From NCBI RefSeq assembly GCF_003323745.1, contig NZ_QOIL01000006.1, positions 1-64,000 of the forward strand: a stretch of DNA of 64,000 nt. Direction: 5' to 3'. A program made the translations under genes and the position numbers. The notes under the pieces were generated by a model. It had not been told where the DNA came from. It saw only the letters and a list, made by a program, of their open reading frames with translations, and did no database searches. This document shows, in pieces, positions 32,273 through 40,952 of the stretch (positions are counted from its first letter, which is position 1; each line of letters begins with the position of its first letter). The DNA comes from Sphaerisporangium album. GTDB taxonomy: Bacteria > Actinomycetota > Actinomycetes > Streptosporangiales > Streptosporangiaceae.

Positions 32273-33432
32273 GAGGTGGTTCGACTTCCAATCGCGTACG
32301 AGTGCTGCGGCTGCCATGACAACCAGACGGATTCACCGCGCTCCGCCGTGATGCTGCTGTCCCGGGCGTTCTGCTCGAACACCGTGAACTCGGCACCGCT
32401 CGCGAGGTTCACGGCGTAGCTGTTGTAGGTGCCGAGGTAGACCACCTCGGAAACGACGCCGCGCACGGCGCTGACGTCGGCGTCCGGCTGCTCGTGGGAG
32501 ATCCGGATCTTCTCCGGGCGGACGGTGACCTCCACCTGGCCGCCCTCGCGCGTCCGGTCGCCGACCGGCACCAGCACACGCTCGCCGTCCCCGACGCGGA
32601 TCACGGCCGTGCCTCCGCTGACCTGGGCGGCCGTGCCGCTGAGCAGGTTGGACGTCCCGATGAAACCGGCGACGAACGTGGTGGCCGGCCGCTCGTAGAT
32701 CTCCCTCGGCCCGGCGAGCTGCTCGACCAGGCCGTCGTTCATGACGGCGATGCGGTCACTCATGGTGAGCGCCTCGTTCTGGTCGTGGGTCACGTACACG
32801 AAGGTGATGCCGACCTCGCGCTGGATGCGCTTCAGCTCCATCTGCATGGCCTGGCGCAGCTTGAGGTCCAGGGCGCCGAGCGGCTCGTCCAGCAGCAGGG
32901 CCCTGGGGTTGTTCACCAGGGCGCGGGCGAGCGCCACGCGCTGCTGCTGGCCGCCCGACATCTGCCGGGGACGGCGGTTCTCGCGGCCGGTGAGGTCCAC
33001 GATCTCCAGCATCTCGCCGACCCGCCGCTTGATCTCCGCCTCGGGGACGCGCTTGCGCCGCAGGCCGAAGGCGACGTTCTCCCACACGTTCATGTGCGGG
33101 AACAGCGCGTAGGACTGGAAGACCATGTTCACGTCGCGCCTGTTGGGCGGCACGTTGGTGACGTCCTGCCCGTGCAGCCGTACGGTCCCCCGGGACGGAT
33201 CCTCGAACCCGGCGATCATCCGCATGGTGGTGGTCTTGCCACAGCCCGACGGTCCGAGCATGGAGAAGAACTCTCCCTCGGCGATCGACAGGCTCACTCC
33301 CTTGACCGCCTGCACGACCTCACCGTGCGCGTGGTACTCCTTGACGACTCCGTCGAGTTCGATGGCGGGCACCGGGGAGATGTCGGAGGCGGCCGGGGCA
33401 GCCGCCTCCTTGCCCGCCTGGATATCGGTCAT
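32269..33432 (-). CDS. potA: Polyamine ABC transporter ATPase, PotA-like
   Basis: This 387-residue ATPase powers the PotBCD importer. Walker A is GPSGCGKTT, the Q-loop is NMVFQSYALFPHM, the signature MSGGQQQRVALARAL, Walker B LLLDEP and the switch HDQ. A C-terminal TOBE domain (VTVRPEKIRISHEQ) extends from about 290. A 20-residue Ala-rich N-terminal extension precedes the domain. It is the first gene of the potABDC operon, 61 bases downstream of the aldehyde dehydrogenase gene, so all five or six genes may be one unit. Confidence 0.92.
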   Translation of the reverse strand: MTDIQAGKEAAAPAASDISPVPAIELDGVVKEYHAHGEVVQAVKGVSLSIAEGEFFSMLGPSGCGKTTTMRMIAGFEDPSRGTVRLHGQDVTNVPPNRRDVNMVFQSYALFPHMNVWENVAFGLRRKRVPEAEIKRRVGEMLEIVDLTGRENRRPRQMSGGQQQRVALARALVNNPRALLLDEPLGALDLKLRQAMQMELKRIQREVGITFVYVTHDQNEALTMSDRIAVMNDGLVEQLAGPREIYERPATTFVAGFIGTSNLLSGTAAQVSGGTAVIRVGDGERVLVPVGDRTREGGQVEVTVRPEKIRISHEQPDADVSAVRGVVSEVVYLGTYNSYAVNLASGAEFTVFEQNARDSSITAERGESVWLSWQPQHSYAIGSRTTS

Positions 33433-33493
33433 TCCAGGCTATCCCTCATCTATATCCGTATCCGTGCGCGGAAACGGCGCGCGGAGCAGGTGA

Positions 33494-34927
33494 TCATTCA
33501 CCGATGTAGTGCATGACGTGCTTGACGCGGCTGTAGTCGTGCAGGCTGAAGACCGACAGGTCCTTGCCGTAGCCCGAGTGCTTGAAGCCGCCGTGGGGCA
33601 TCTCCGACACGAACGGGATGTGGGTGTTCACCCAGACCACGCCGAACTCCAGCCGCCGGGACAGGCGCATTGCCCGCCCGTGGTCGGAGGTCCACACCGA
33701 CGCCGACAGGCCGTACTTCACGTCGTTGGCCTTGGCGAGCGCGTCGGCCTCGTCGCTGAACGTCTGGATCGTGATGACCGGGCCGAACACCTCGGTCTGC
33801 ACCATCTCGTCGTCCTGCCGCAGGCCGTCCACGACGGTCGGCTCGAACAGGTAGCCCTTCTCCCCGATGCGCCTGCCCCCGGTGAGGACCTTCGCGTGGC
33901 CGGGGACGCGCTCCAGGAAGCCCTCGACGCGGGCGAGCTGGGCGGCGTTGTTGAGCGGGCCGTAGTACGCGTCCTCGTCGCCGTAGGCGCCGGTCTTGGT
34001 GGCCGCGGCCGCCTCGGCGAGGGCCGCCGCGAACGGCTCGTGGATGCTCTCGTGGACCAGCACGCGGCAGGCGGCCGTGCAGTCCTGGCCGGCGTTGTAG
34101 AAGCCGGCGCCCGCGATGGCCTCGGCCACGGCGGCGATGTTCTTGACGTCCTCGAAGACGACGACCGGCGCCTTGCCGCCGAGCTCCAGGTGCACGCGTT
34201 TGACGTCGTCGGCCGCGGACCTGGCGACCTGCATGCCCGCGCCGACCGAGCCCGTGATCGCGACCATCGACGCCGACGGGTGGCCCACGACCATGGCGCC
34301 GGTCTCGCGGTCCCCTGCGACCACGTTGAAGACGCCCGCGGGGAGGACCTCGCCGATGATCTCGGCCATCTTCAGGGTCGAGACCGGCGTGGTGTCGGAC
34401 GGCTTGAGCACCACCGTGTTGCCCGCCGCCAGCGCCGGGGCGATCTTCCACACCGCCATCATCAGCGGGTAGTTCCACGGCGTGACCTGGCCGATCACGC
34501 CGATCGGCTCGTGACGGATCACCGAGGTGTGGTCGGCAAGGAACTCGGCCGAGGTCGGGCCCTCCAGGGTGCGCGCGGCGCCCGCGAAGAAGCGGAAGTG
34601 GTCGGCGGCGGGCGGGATCTCGTCCTCGGCCATCCGCGCCCGCGGCTTGCCGGTGTTGAGGCACTCGGCCTCGACAAGCTCCTCGGCCCGTGCTTCGATG
34701 GCGTCGGCGATCTTCAGCAAGTACCCGGCGCGTTCACCCGGCGTCTTCTGCCCCCACGACTCGAACGCGGCGACCGCCGCGGCGTAGGCTGCGTCCACGT
34801 CCTCCTGACCGGACACCGGCGCCTGAAGGTAGGCCTCCCCGGTGCTGGGATCGATCACATCGGAGAACCGATCGCTCCTGGCTTCCACGAGCTCGCCGTT
34901 GATGAAGTTCTGCAGACGGGTGGTCAA
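33494..34927 (-). CDS. Gamma-aminobutyraldehyde dehydrogenase (aldehyde dehydrogenase family)
   Basis: This 477-residue NAD-dependent enzyme should oxidise 4-aminobutyraldehyde or a similar aminoaldehyde to GABA. The catalytic Cys is in NAGQDCTAA, the general base Glu in LELGGKAP, and the cofactor loop in TGSVGAG. The motif GQDC (rather than GQVC) and GVVWVNTHIPFVSEMPHGG are typical of PatD/YdcW-like aminobutyraldehyde dehydrogenases. It starts at TTG with a very strong AGGAGG seven bases upstream. It is the first gene of the polyamine locus. Confidence 0.9.
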   Translation of the reverse strand: MTTRLQNFINGELVEARSDRFSDVIDPSTGEAYLQAPVSGQEDVDAAYAAAVAAFESWGQKTPGERAGYLLKIADAIEARAEELVEAECLNTGKPRARMAEDEIPPAADHFRFFAGAARTLEGPTSAEFLADHTSVIRHEPIGVIGQVTPWNYPLMMAVWKIAPALAAGNTVVLKPSDTTPVSTLKMAEIIGEVLPAGVFNVVAGDRETGAMVVGHPSASMVAITGSVGAGMQVARSAADDVKRVHLELGGKAPVVVFEDVKNIAAVAEAIAGAGFYNAGQDCTAACRVLVHESIHEPFAAALAEAAAATKTGAYGDEDAYYGPLNNAAQLARVEGFLERVPGHAKVLTGGRRIGEKGYLFEPTVVDGLRQDDEMVQTEVFGPVITIQTFSDEADALAKANDVKYGLSASVWTSDHGRAMRLSRRLEFGVVWVNTHIPFVSEMPHGGFKHSGYGKDLSVFSLHDYSRVKHVMHYIGE

Positions 34928-34962
34928 AGCTCGACCTCCTCGTAGTGGGCTGAGTTGTCGCG

Positions 34963-34991
34963 ACTCTGACAGGTGCCGGACGCCACGACAA
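34963..34991 (-). promoter_or_regulatory. Probable promoter of the polyamine operon (TTGTCG - 17 - CAGAGT)
   Basis: On the minus strand TTGTCG (34991-34986) is followed after 17 bases by CAGAGT (34968-34963), about 35 bases before the TTG start codon. It lies just downstream of the inverted repeat thought to bind the Lrp regulator. Confidence 0.4.
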
Positions 34992-34993
34992 GG

Positions 34994-35029
34994 GATTTCG
35001 TCGCGAATATATCAAATTGCTACGAAATC
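34994..35029. promoter_or_regulatory. Inverted repeat GATTTCGT-N20-ACGAAATC, candidate Lrp operator
   Basis: Two perfect 8-base arms flank an AT-rich 20-base centre containing AATATATC. It lies between the divergent aldehyde dehydrogenase and Lrp-type genes, adjacent to both promoters, as expected for an autoregulated Lrp/AsnC local regulator. Confidence 0.6.
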
Positions 35030-35031
35030 GC

Positions 35032-35059
35032 TTGACAGGGCGCGGTGAACTGACAACAT
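35032..35059 (+). promoter_or_regulatory. Probable promoter of the Lrp-type gene (TTGACA - 16 - CAACAT)
   Basis: A perfect -35 hexamer starts three bases after the inverted repeat. The -10 is weak, either CAACAT at 16 bases or AACATG at 17. Confidence 0.4.
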
Positions 35060-35142
35060 GTCGCACCAGGACGGCAACATCATCGGAACGGCCAGGTAAT
35101 CATCTTGCTGTAGCCGTCCGGTCGCAGGGAGGACGCACGGAG

Positions 35143-35646
35143 ATGACCACGCCGCCGAAAGCGCGACGGGACAACAACCACAACGACGCCAGGCCGGGTC
35201 CCGTGGTACTGGACGATATCTCCAAGCGCATCATCGAGGAGCTCCAGGAGGACGGGCGCAAGCCCTACGCCGCCATCGGCAAGGCCGTCGGACTGTCCGA
35301 GGCCGCCGTACGCCAGCGCGTCCAGCGGCTCCTCGACGCCGGGGTCATGCAGATCGTCGCCGTCACCGACCCTCTCACCCTCGGCTTCCCCCGCCAGGCG
35401 TTGATCGGCATCAAGTGCGAGGGCGACCTGGAGACGGTGGCCGACAACCTGTCGTCCATCGACGAGATCGACTACGTCGTCCTCACGGCGGGGTCGCTGG
35501 ACATCATGGTCGAGGTCGTCTGCGAGGGCGACTCCCACCTGCTGGAGATCCTCGGCAAGATCCGGGCCATTCCGACCGTCCGCGCCACCGAGACGTTCGT
35601 CTACCTCAAGCTCCGCAAGCAGACATACTCCTGGGGCACCCGCTGA
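35143..35646 (+). CDS. Lrp/AsnC family transcriptional regulator of the polyamine locus
   Basis: This 167-residue regulator has a winged helix-turn-helix (DISKRIIEELQEDGRKPYAAIGKAVGLSEAAVRQR) and a C-terminal RAM ligand-binding domain (RQALIGIKCEGDLETVADNL through TFVYLKLRKQTY). The 25-residue N-terminal extension is basic and Asn-rich. It is divergent from the aldehyde dehydrogenase gene across 215 bases with an inverted repeat, so it probably senses a polyamine or its amino-acid product. The ATG has GGAGG ten bases upstream. Confidence 0.9.
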   Translation: MTTPPKARRDNNHNDARPGPVVLDDISKRIIEELQEDGRKPYAAIGKAVGLSEAAVRQRVQRLLDAGVMQIVAVTDPLTLGFPRQALIGIKCEGDLETVADNLSSIDEIDYVVLTAGSLDIMVEVVCEGDSHLLEILGKIRAIPTVRATETFVYLKLRKQTYSWGTR

Positions 35647-35923
35647 CCTCGCCCCGGCCCGACGACCGCCCCTTCCCCCTGAGCCACCTTCCGACCGTGT
35701 CCCAGGGCAATGACCGGCCTCATCCTCCTGGGGCACCGCCGAACTCCCGCTCCTAGGTGGAAGTCCACCCACGATCGCCGGGGCCCCGTCCTCTCACGCT
35801 CGCTACGGTGCTTCCCCTCCGGCGCCGGGTCGGCGGGCAGTGGCGCGGCGAATGCGGCGCCGCCGTACGGCGGGTCACCCGGCGAACCTCCGTGGAAGGC
35901 GCACCAGGAGCCCGCGGCGTCCC

Positions 35924-37030
35924 TCAGACGCGTTGTCCCTGCTCACTCAGCAGGACGTCGCGACGGTCCAGGACGCCGGCGACCTCGGCGAGGAAGGCGT
36001 CCACCTGGGTCACGGCGTACCCGGTCCTGAACAGGACCGTGGCGAACCTGGCCGCTCTCACCTGGTCACCGGTCAGGGGCAGATCGGTCGTCCCGCGCAG
36101 GGTGGCCACGACCCGGTCCAGGAAGATGTCGACCTGGCCCTCGTTGTAGCCCGAACCGAAGCGCCCCCGGCGGAACAGCACCCGCTCGACCTTCGCGGCC
36201 TGGGACTCCAGCCAGGCCGCGGCGAGCGCGCTCCCGACCGGCCGGGCCGCCTCGTGCGGGTCCGCTTCCCCGCTCTCCATGGCGTGGATGGCGCTCTCCG
36301 CGGCACGGACACCGCCCACGGGGTCCGGGGGGCCGTAGCCGGCCAGCGCCGGAGTCCACGGCACCCGCTCGTCGCGTCCGAGCGGGTCCCAGGCGCCCGC
36401 CGCCTGCCCGATCTCCTGGGGGTGCAGCGGACGCCCCTCCGCGGCGCCGATCCGGGACGGCCGGAGGGGGCCCTCCCCGTCCGCGCGCACCGCGGGCATC
36501 CCCGGCAACGTCGGGGCGTCCTCCTCCTCCGCCTGCTCCGGCTCGCCGGGCGCGGGCATGCTCGTCCCGCCGTACGCGATCTCGGACGCCGGCACGGGCG
36601 CGGCGTGGAACGTCTCCCCTCCCAGGTACCGCCGCGGCTCCGGAACGCCGGGCATCCCCGGACGGCCACCGGCATCTGCGCCGGACGTGGCCGTCAGGGG
36701 CCCACCAGGCGGCGCGGCGGTCACGGCCCCCACCCCGCCCGGCGGGGCCGTCACGGCCGTCACCGGCCCGGCCGCCACCCCAGTCAGCGCCGGGCGAAAG
36801 GGCAAGGTCTCCACGGCCACCACGAAGGCATCCAGCGCGTAGTCGACCGCCATCTCGTTGTAGCCGCCGCGCTTGGCGCCGAAGCCCGCCATGCGGATCT
36901 CGTCCGCCGTCACCGGAGGTCCCTCCAGCGTGCCCCGGCCCAGGGTCGCCTCGATCCGCCGGATGAGAGCGTCGACCTGCCCGGGGTCGTATCCGGTACG
37001 TAACGCAAGTACACGTGGAAAGCGGTTCAA
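35924..37030 (-). CDS. DivIVA-domain repeat protein (TIGR03543/TIGR03544-like)
   Basis: This 368-residue protein has four short DivIVA-type motifs: FPRVLALRTGYDPGQVDALI with ATLGRGTL near the N-terminus, FGAKRGGYNEMAVDYALDAF, then near the C-terminus FGSGYNEGQVDIFLDRVVATL and FRTGYAVTQVDAFLAEVA. The middle 170 residues are Pro/Gly-rich and disordered. Actinobacterial proteins of this kind have unknown function, perhaps at curved membranes. It starts at TTG, supported by GGAGG seven bases upstream. It faces an ABC-type gene across a 111-base divergent gap. Confidence 0.8.
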   Translation of the reverse strand: MNRFPRVLALRTGYDPGQVDALIRRIEATLGRGTLEGPPVTADEIRMAGFGAKRGGYNEMAVDYALDAFVVAVETLPFRPALTGVAAGPVTAVTAPPGGVGAVTAAPPGGPLTATSGADAGGRPGMPGVPEPRRYLGGETFHAAPVPASEIAYGGTSMPAPGEPEQAEEEDAPTLPGMPAVRADGEGPLRPSRIGAAEGRPLHPQEIGQAAGAWDPLGRDERVPWTPALAGYGPPDPVGGVRAAESAIHAMESGEADPHEAARPVGSALAAAWLESQAAKVERVLFRRGRFGSGYNEGQVDIFLDRVVATLRGTTDLPLTGDQVRAARFATVLFRTGYAVTQVDAFLAEVAGVLDRRDVLLSEQGQRV

Positions 37031-37141
37031 ACCGCGTCCTCCCGGTTCACAGCCCCCGCATACGTATCGTCTTTACCATTCTTATTGCATGACTTGGGGA
37101 AATCCAGGCAGTTAGCCCCAGGGGAGTAAGCTTCCTGATCT

Positions 37142-38020
37142 ATGCGGCTCGCGAACCTCTCCTTCCGCTACGCCCGCCGCGCCCCCTGGGTGCTCCACGA
37201 CGTGCGTCTTGACCTGCCACCCGGCACGGTCGCCGAAGTCACCGGCCGCAACGGCGCCGGAAAGTCGACCCTCCTGAGGCTCCTCGCCGGCACGACCCGT
37301 CCCACCCGCGGCACGATCGCCGACCGCCCGCCGATCGTCGGATACGCCCCCGAGATCTTCCCCGTGGGCCAGCCGTTCACGGTCATCGCCTACCTCTCGC
37401 ACATGGCCGCCGTCCGGGGCGTCCCCGCGTCCGCCGTCACACCGTGGGCCGAGCGCCTCGGCATGACGACATTTCTGGACGTACCGCTCGGCGACCTCTC
37501 CAAGGGAAGCGCGCACAAGGTGGGCCTGGCCCAGGCGCTCCTCGCCCCGCCCGGCCTCCTGATCATGGACGAGCCCTTCTCCGGCCTGGACGCCGAAACG
37601 CGCGCCGAGCTGCCCCGGATCATCGAGGAGGTCGCCGCCGCCGGAGGCATCGTCGTCGTCAGCGACCACCAGAGCGGCCTCGCCGACCGCCCCGGGCTCA
37701 CCCGCCTGGCGGTCGAGCACAACACCGTCCGGCTCCTCTCCCCCGGCGAGGCCCTCGCTCCGGACCCGCACATCGGCGCCTCCGAGGCCCCTGCGGCCGA
37801 CGACGTCTTCGCCGAGTCCACGCCCCTTTCCTCGGACACCGACGCGCCCGGCGAGCGGGCCGGGCCGCGTCTCTCCCCCGATCCCACCGACCGCGCCGAG
37901 ACGGTCGTCTCCGGCAAGACGGTGATCGAGGTACTGGTCGACGGCGACGAGGCGGAAGCGGTGACCCAGAAGCTGCGCGCCGACGGCTACGACGCCCACA
38001 TCCGAGGAGAACGGCTATGA
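37142..38020 (+). CDS. ABC transporter ATP-binding protein with C-terminal extension
   Basis: This 292-residue protein has an ATPase domain in residues 1-205: Walker A GRNGAGKST, Walker B LLIMDEP, switch SDHQ. The signature is LSKGS instead of LSGGQ, a substitution seen in some exporter ATPases. Residues 205-250 are disordered, and 255-292 (TVIEVLVDGDEAEAVTQKLRADGY) look like a small extra alpha/beta domain. The permease gene follows after two tiny ORFs. Substrate unknown; lipid or peptide export is possible. Confidence 0.8.
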   Translation: MRLANLSFRYARRAPWVLHDVRLDLPPGTVAEVTGRNGAGKSTLLRLLAGTTRPTRGTIADRPPIVGYAPEIFPVGQPFTVIAYLSHMAAVRGVPASAVTPWAERLGMTTFLDVPLGDLSKGSAHKVGLAQALLAPPGLLIMDEPFSGLDAETRAELPRIIEEVAAAGGIVVVSDHQSGLADRPGLTRLAVEHNTVRLLSPGEALAPDPHIGASEAPAADDVFAESTPLSSDTDAPGERAGPRLSPDPTDRAETVVSGKTVIEVLVDGDEAEAVTQKLRADGYDAHIRGERL

Positions 38021-38079
38021 CCGCCCCGACCACCACTCCGGCGAGCGCCGGCCCTTCCGCCTGCGGAGAACCGTCGTGA
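38017..38079 (+). CDS. Tiny coupled ORF 1 between ABC ATPase and permease genes
   Basis: This 20-codon frame starts MTAPTTTPASAG. Its ATG overlaps the ATPase stop (ATGA), with GGAG seven bases upstream. It may be a translated spacer peptide, or a trace of a deleted gene. No homology is claimed. Confidence 0.3.
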   Translation: MTAPTTTPASAGPSACGEPS

Positions 38080-38168
38080 CCGCCCCGGTCGTCCGCCTCG
38101 CGGGCGCCGACGCCCCCTCTCGCGATCTCCGGCGGGCCGGCCGTCCTCGACCTGGAGCCCCGGAGTGA
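38076..38168 (+). CDS. Tiny coupled ORF 2 between ABC ATPase and permease genes
   Basis: This 30-codon frame starts MTAPVVRLAGAD at GTG, overlapping the stop of the previous tiny ORF (GTGA), with GGAG six bases upstream, and ends four bases before the permease ATG. Its first 25 bases with ribosome-binding site imperfectly repeat those of tiny ORF 1 (GGAGAACNGNNNTGACCGCC). The pair probably transmits ribosomes to the permease gene. Confidence 0.3.
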   Translation: MTAPVVRLAGADAPSRDLRRAGRPRPGAPE

Positions 38169-38172
38169 CGCG

Positions 38173-38856
38173 ATGAAGCCGACCTTGCTGCTCGTGCGGT
38201 TCAAGATCGCCGCCTACCTGCGCTCCCACCGGATCATCCAGCCGTTCGTGGGACTGCTCGCCATGCTGATCATCCTGTACTCGACGCGCGTCCTGGCCGG
38301 ACACGAGCTCTCCTCCTACGGGGACTCCGCCGCCCTGCTGGTCCCCGTCTTCGCCTGGGCGGCCCGCGGCCTGCTCGACACCGAGCCGGACGTCCAGCGG
38401 CTCATCTCGGTGACCGCCTCCGGACGCCCCGGCCGCGAGGTGACGGCGGGCCTGCTCGCCGCGGCCGCCGTGAACGCCGTCCTCGCCGCCCTGGCGGTCC
38501 TCGTCCCTCTGGGCATCGGCTTCGCCGTCATGCCAGGCGGCGCGGTGCTGGCGGGCGGCCTGGCCCTGCACTTCCTCTCCCTGCTCACCGGCACCGCCCT
38601 GGGCGCGCTGTCCAGTCGCCCGATCCTGCGTGACCAGGCGATGTCCACCCTGGTCATGCTCGGCGCCTACGTGGCGATGCTCCTGATCAGCCTGGCCCCC
38701 GTCACCTGGCTGACCGTCCCCCTGATCAGCTGGATGCGCGCCGCCGGCCGGCCATCCTTCCTGGCCTCCGCCCTCCCCGGCCTCGCCGCGATCACCCTCG
38801 CCTGGTGCACGGCGGCCTTCCTCGCCTACACCTACCTCCGCCGCACCCGCCCATAG
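38173..38856 (+). CDS. ABC transporter permease-like membrane protein
   Basis: This 227-residue protein has about six hydrophobic helices, beginning RFKIAAYLRSHRIIQPFVGLLAML, in the style of ABC-2-type exporter permeases. A cytoplasmic loop VTASGRPGREVTAGL follows helix 2. GGAG lies seven bases before the ATG. It is expected to pair with the preceding ATPase; no substrate is evident. A weak hairpin (GCCGCC/GGCGGC, 38889-38907) follows the gene. Confidence 0.7.
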   Translation: MKPTLLLVRFKIAAYLRSHRIIQPFVGLLAMLIILYSTRVLAGHELSSYGDSAALLVPVFAWAARGLLDTEPDVQRLISVTASGRPGREVTAGLLAAAAVNAVLAALAVLVPLGIGFAVMPGGAVLAGGLALHFLSLLTGTALGALSSRPILRDQAMSTLVMLGAYVAMLLISLAPVTWLTVPLISWMRAAGRPSFLASALPGLAAITLAWCTAAFLAYTYLRRTRP

Positions 38857-38936
38857 CCCCCTCCCCAGACGGCCTGCTCGCCCGGCTTGCCGCCGCGAGG
38901 AGGCGGCGCCGTTCTCACTGATTCATCTCAGTATGT

Positions 38937-38946
38937 AATACGTATT
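38937..38946. promoter_or_regulatory. AATACGTATT palindrome upstream of the methyltransferase gene
   Basis: A perfect 10 bp palindrome within an AT-rich stretch lies about 65 bases before the start codon. It could be a small operator; no regulator is known. Confidence 0.25.
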
Positions 38947-39009
38947 CGCTCGCATTGTGGACAGCGGCGTAGGCTGGCGGCGGTTCGGATCACAGAGGAG
39001 TTGATCGGC

Positions 39010-39810
39010 ATGTCCGCTGTCTACACGCACGGTCACCACGAGTCGGTGCTGCGCTCGCACACCTGGCGTACGGCGGCCAACTCGGCCGCGTACCTGCTGC
39101 CGCACCTGCGGTCGGGGATGTCCCTGCTGGATGTCGGGTGCGGTCCGGGGACGATCACGGCTGATCTGGCGGAGCTGGTGGCGCCCGGACACGTCACAGC
39201 GATCGATGCCGCCGACGGAGTCGTGGCGAAGGCGAGGGAGGTCGCGGCGCGGCGCGGGCTGGAGAACGTCGCCTGTGAGGTGGGGGACCTGTACCGGCCG
39301 GCCTACCCCGAGGGTTCGTTCGACGTGGTGCACGCCCATCAGGTGTTGCAGCACGTCGCCGATCCCGTCGGCGCGCTGGTCGCGATGCGGCGCGCCTGCG
39401 GGCCGGGCGGGCTCGTCGCCGCGCGCGACTCCGACTACGCCACCTTCACCTGGTATCCAGAGGTGCCCGCCCTGGACGAGTGGCAGGACCTGTACCACCG
39501 GGTGGCGCGCGCCAACGGCGGTGAGCCTGACGCGGGACGTCGCCTGCTGTCCTGGGCCCGCCAGGCCGGGTTCAGCGACATCACCGCCACCGGCTCGGTG
39601 TGGTGTTTCGCCACCCCGGCCGACCGCGCCTGGTGGAGCGGCCTGTGGGCCGAGCGCGTCACGTCTTCGGCCATGGCCGAGCAGTCCATCTCGTACGGCT
39701 TCGCCGCCCGCGCCGACCTGGAGCGCATCGCGGACGGCTGGCGCGAGTGGGGCGCGGCCGAGGACGGCTGGTTCGCCGTCGTACACGGCGAGATCCTCTG
39801 CCGCGCCTGA
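39010..39810 (+). CDS. Class I SAM-dependent methyltransferase
   Basis: This 266-residue methyltransferase has a Rossmann fold: motif I LLDVGCGPGTITADL, acidic motif AIDAADGVV, and DVVHAHQVLQHVADP (motif IV region) as in UbiE/MenG-type enzymes. The substrate is unknown. GAGGAG lies nine bases before the ATG. It is monocistronic and convergent with rnhA. Confidence 0.85.
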   Translation: MSAVYTHGHHESVLRSHTWRTAANSAAYLLPHLRSGMSLLDVGCGPGTITADLAELVAPGHVTAIDAADGVVAKAREVAARRGLENVACEVGDLYRPAYPEGSFDVVHAHQVLQHVADPVGALVAMRRACGPGGLVAARDSDYATFTWYPEVPALDEWQDLYHRVARANGGEPDAGRRLLSWARQAGFSDITATGSVWCFATPADRAWWSGLWAERVTSSAMAEQSISYGFAARADLERIADGWREWGAAEDGWFAVVHGEILCRA

Positions 39811-39881
39811 CGGAGACCCGCGCGGCCCGCGCGGGCCCTCAGCCGGCCCCGGTGGCCCGGCCGCTCACCCGGCGGGCGTGC

Positions 39882-40361
39882 TCACCGAGAGGCCTTGAGG
39901 ACCTGCTCGACGCCGCGGCGGGCCAGGGCATCGGCGCGCTCGTTCTCCGGGTGACCGGCATGGCCCTTGACCCAGAGCCACTCGACCGTGTGCCGAGCCG
40001 CCGCCGCGTCGAGGCGCTGCCAGAGGTCCATGTTCTTGACCGGCTGCCTGCCCGCCGTCTTCCAGCCGTTGCGCTTCCAGCCGCGCAGCCATTGGGTGAT
40101 GCCGTTGCGGACATAGGTGCTGTCGGTGTACAGCCGGACGGTGACCGGCCGGGTGAGGGTCTCCAGGGCCATGATGGCGGCCATCAGTTCCATACGGTTG
40201 TTGGTCGTGCCGGCCTCACCGCCATAGATCTCCTTCTCGGTGCCGCCGTAACGCAGCACCGCACCCCAGCCGCCGGGGCCCGGATTGCCGCTGCACGCGC
40301 CGTCGGTGTAGATGTCCACGGCCTGCCCGGCCCCCTTTTCCTGGTCACGCACAGCCGGCAT
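39882..40361 (-). CDS. rnhA: Ribonuclease HI
   Basis: This 159-residue enzyme cuts the RNA strand of RNA-DNA hybrids. It begins with [18 protein letters not shown], with catalytic Asp20, Glu58 (RMELMA), Asp80 (YTDSTYV) and a late Asp (NERADALA). [13 protein letters not shown] is the typical end. It starts at ATG with AGGAG nearby. A short N-terminal extension of about 14 residues precedes the core. Confidence 0.95.
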   Translation of the reverse strand: MPAVRDQEKGAGQAVDIYTDGACSGNPGPGGWGAVLRYGGTEKEIYGGEAGTTNNRMELMAAIMALETLTRPVTVRLYTDSTYVRNGITQWLRGWKRNGWKTAGRQPVKNMDLWQRLDAAAARHTVEWLWVKGHAGHPENERADALARRGVEQVLKASR

Positions 40362-40952
40362 GTGCTCCTACTCCGTCGGTCTCAGGGCCGGTACCTGTCA
40401 TGCCACTGCGCGGTTTGGACAGGGGTCAAGGCTCTCTTCCCATTGTCCTTGCGTCCGCGTCATCGAGCGGCCGGAAGGGGTCGGGCTCCGTTCCCGGATG
40501 CTCGTGGCCACGGCCTCCTGAACCACCGACGCCTCGGCCGGGGACTCCTCCGGGATTCCCACGCCCAGGGTATCGGGGCCACGCGTTCGGCGACGACGCC
40601 GGCCGCCTCTGCTGCAGCTCTCCGGAGAAGGATCTGCCCGGCTGATCTCTCGCGCCTTCCGTCCGCGGTTCTCAGGAACTCGGTTCGAGCCACACCATCG
40701 GGCTCTATCCCTTCCACTTCGAATCACTTGATATCGCTGGATATGGCGAGTCGCCTATGATTTTGCGCGTTTACCCGGATTGGCAGGAAAGAAGCGGCTC
40801 ACCAGGCTTGCCGCACATACCGAATATATCCACCCATAGACGCATTTGACCGCGGGCAGTTGTCGCCGCAAATGGTCTTTCCTCCAGCGCGCCCATCCAC
40901 GGTGCAATAAATTCCTGAGACGAATGCCCTTCCCTCAGGCAGGAGGATGTCC
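40362..40952. other. 591 bp gap without a supported gene
   Basis: A minus-strand frame of 109 codons (40398-40727) and an overlapping one in another frame (40460-40717) show partly gene-like codon use, but neither has a recognised domain and they exclude one another; a decayed small gene is possible. The part 40730-40940 is less GC-rich and holds the likely promoter of the small membrane protein. Confidence 0.4.
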
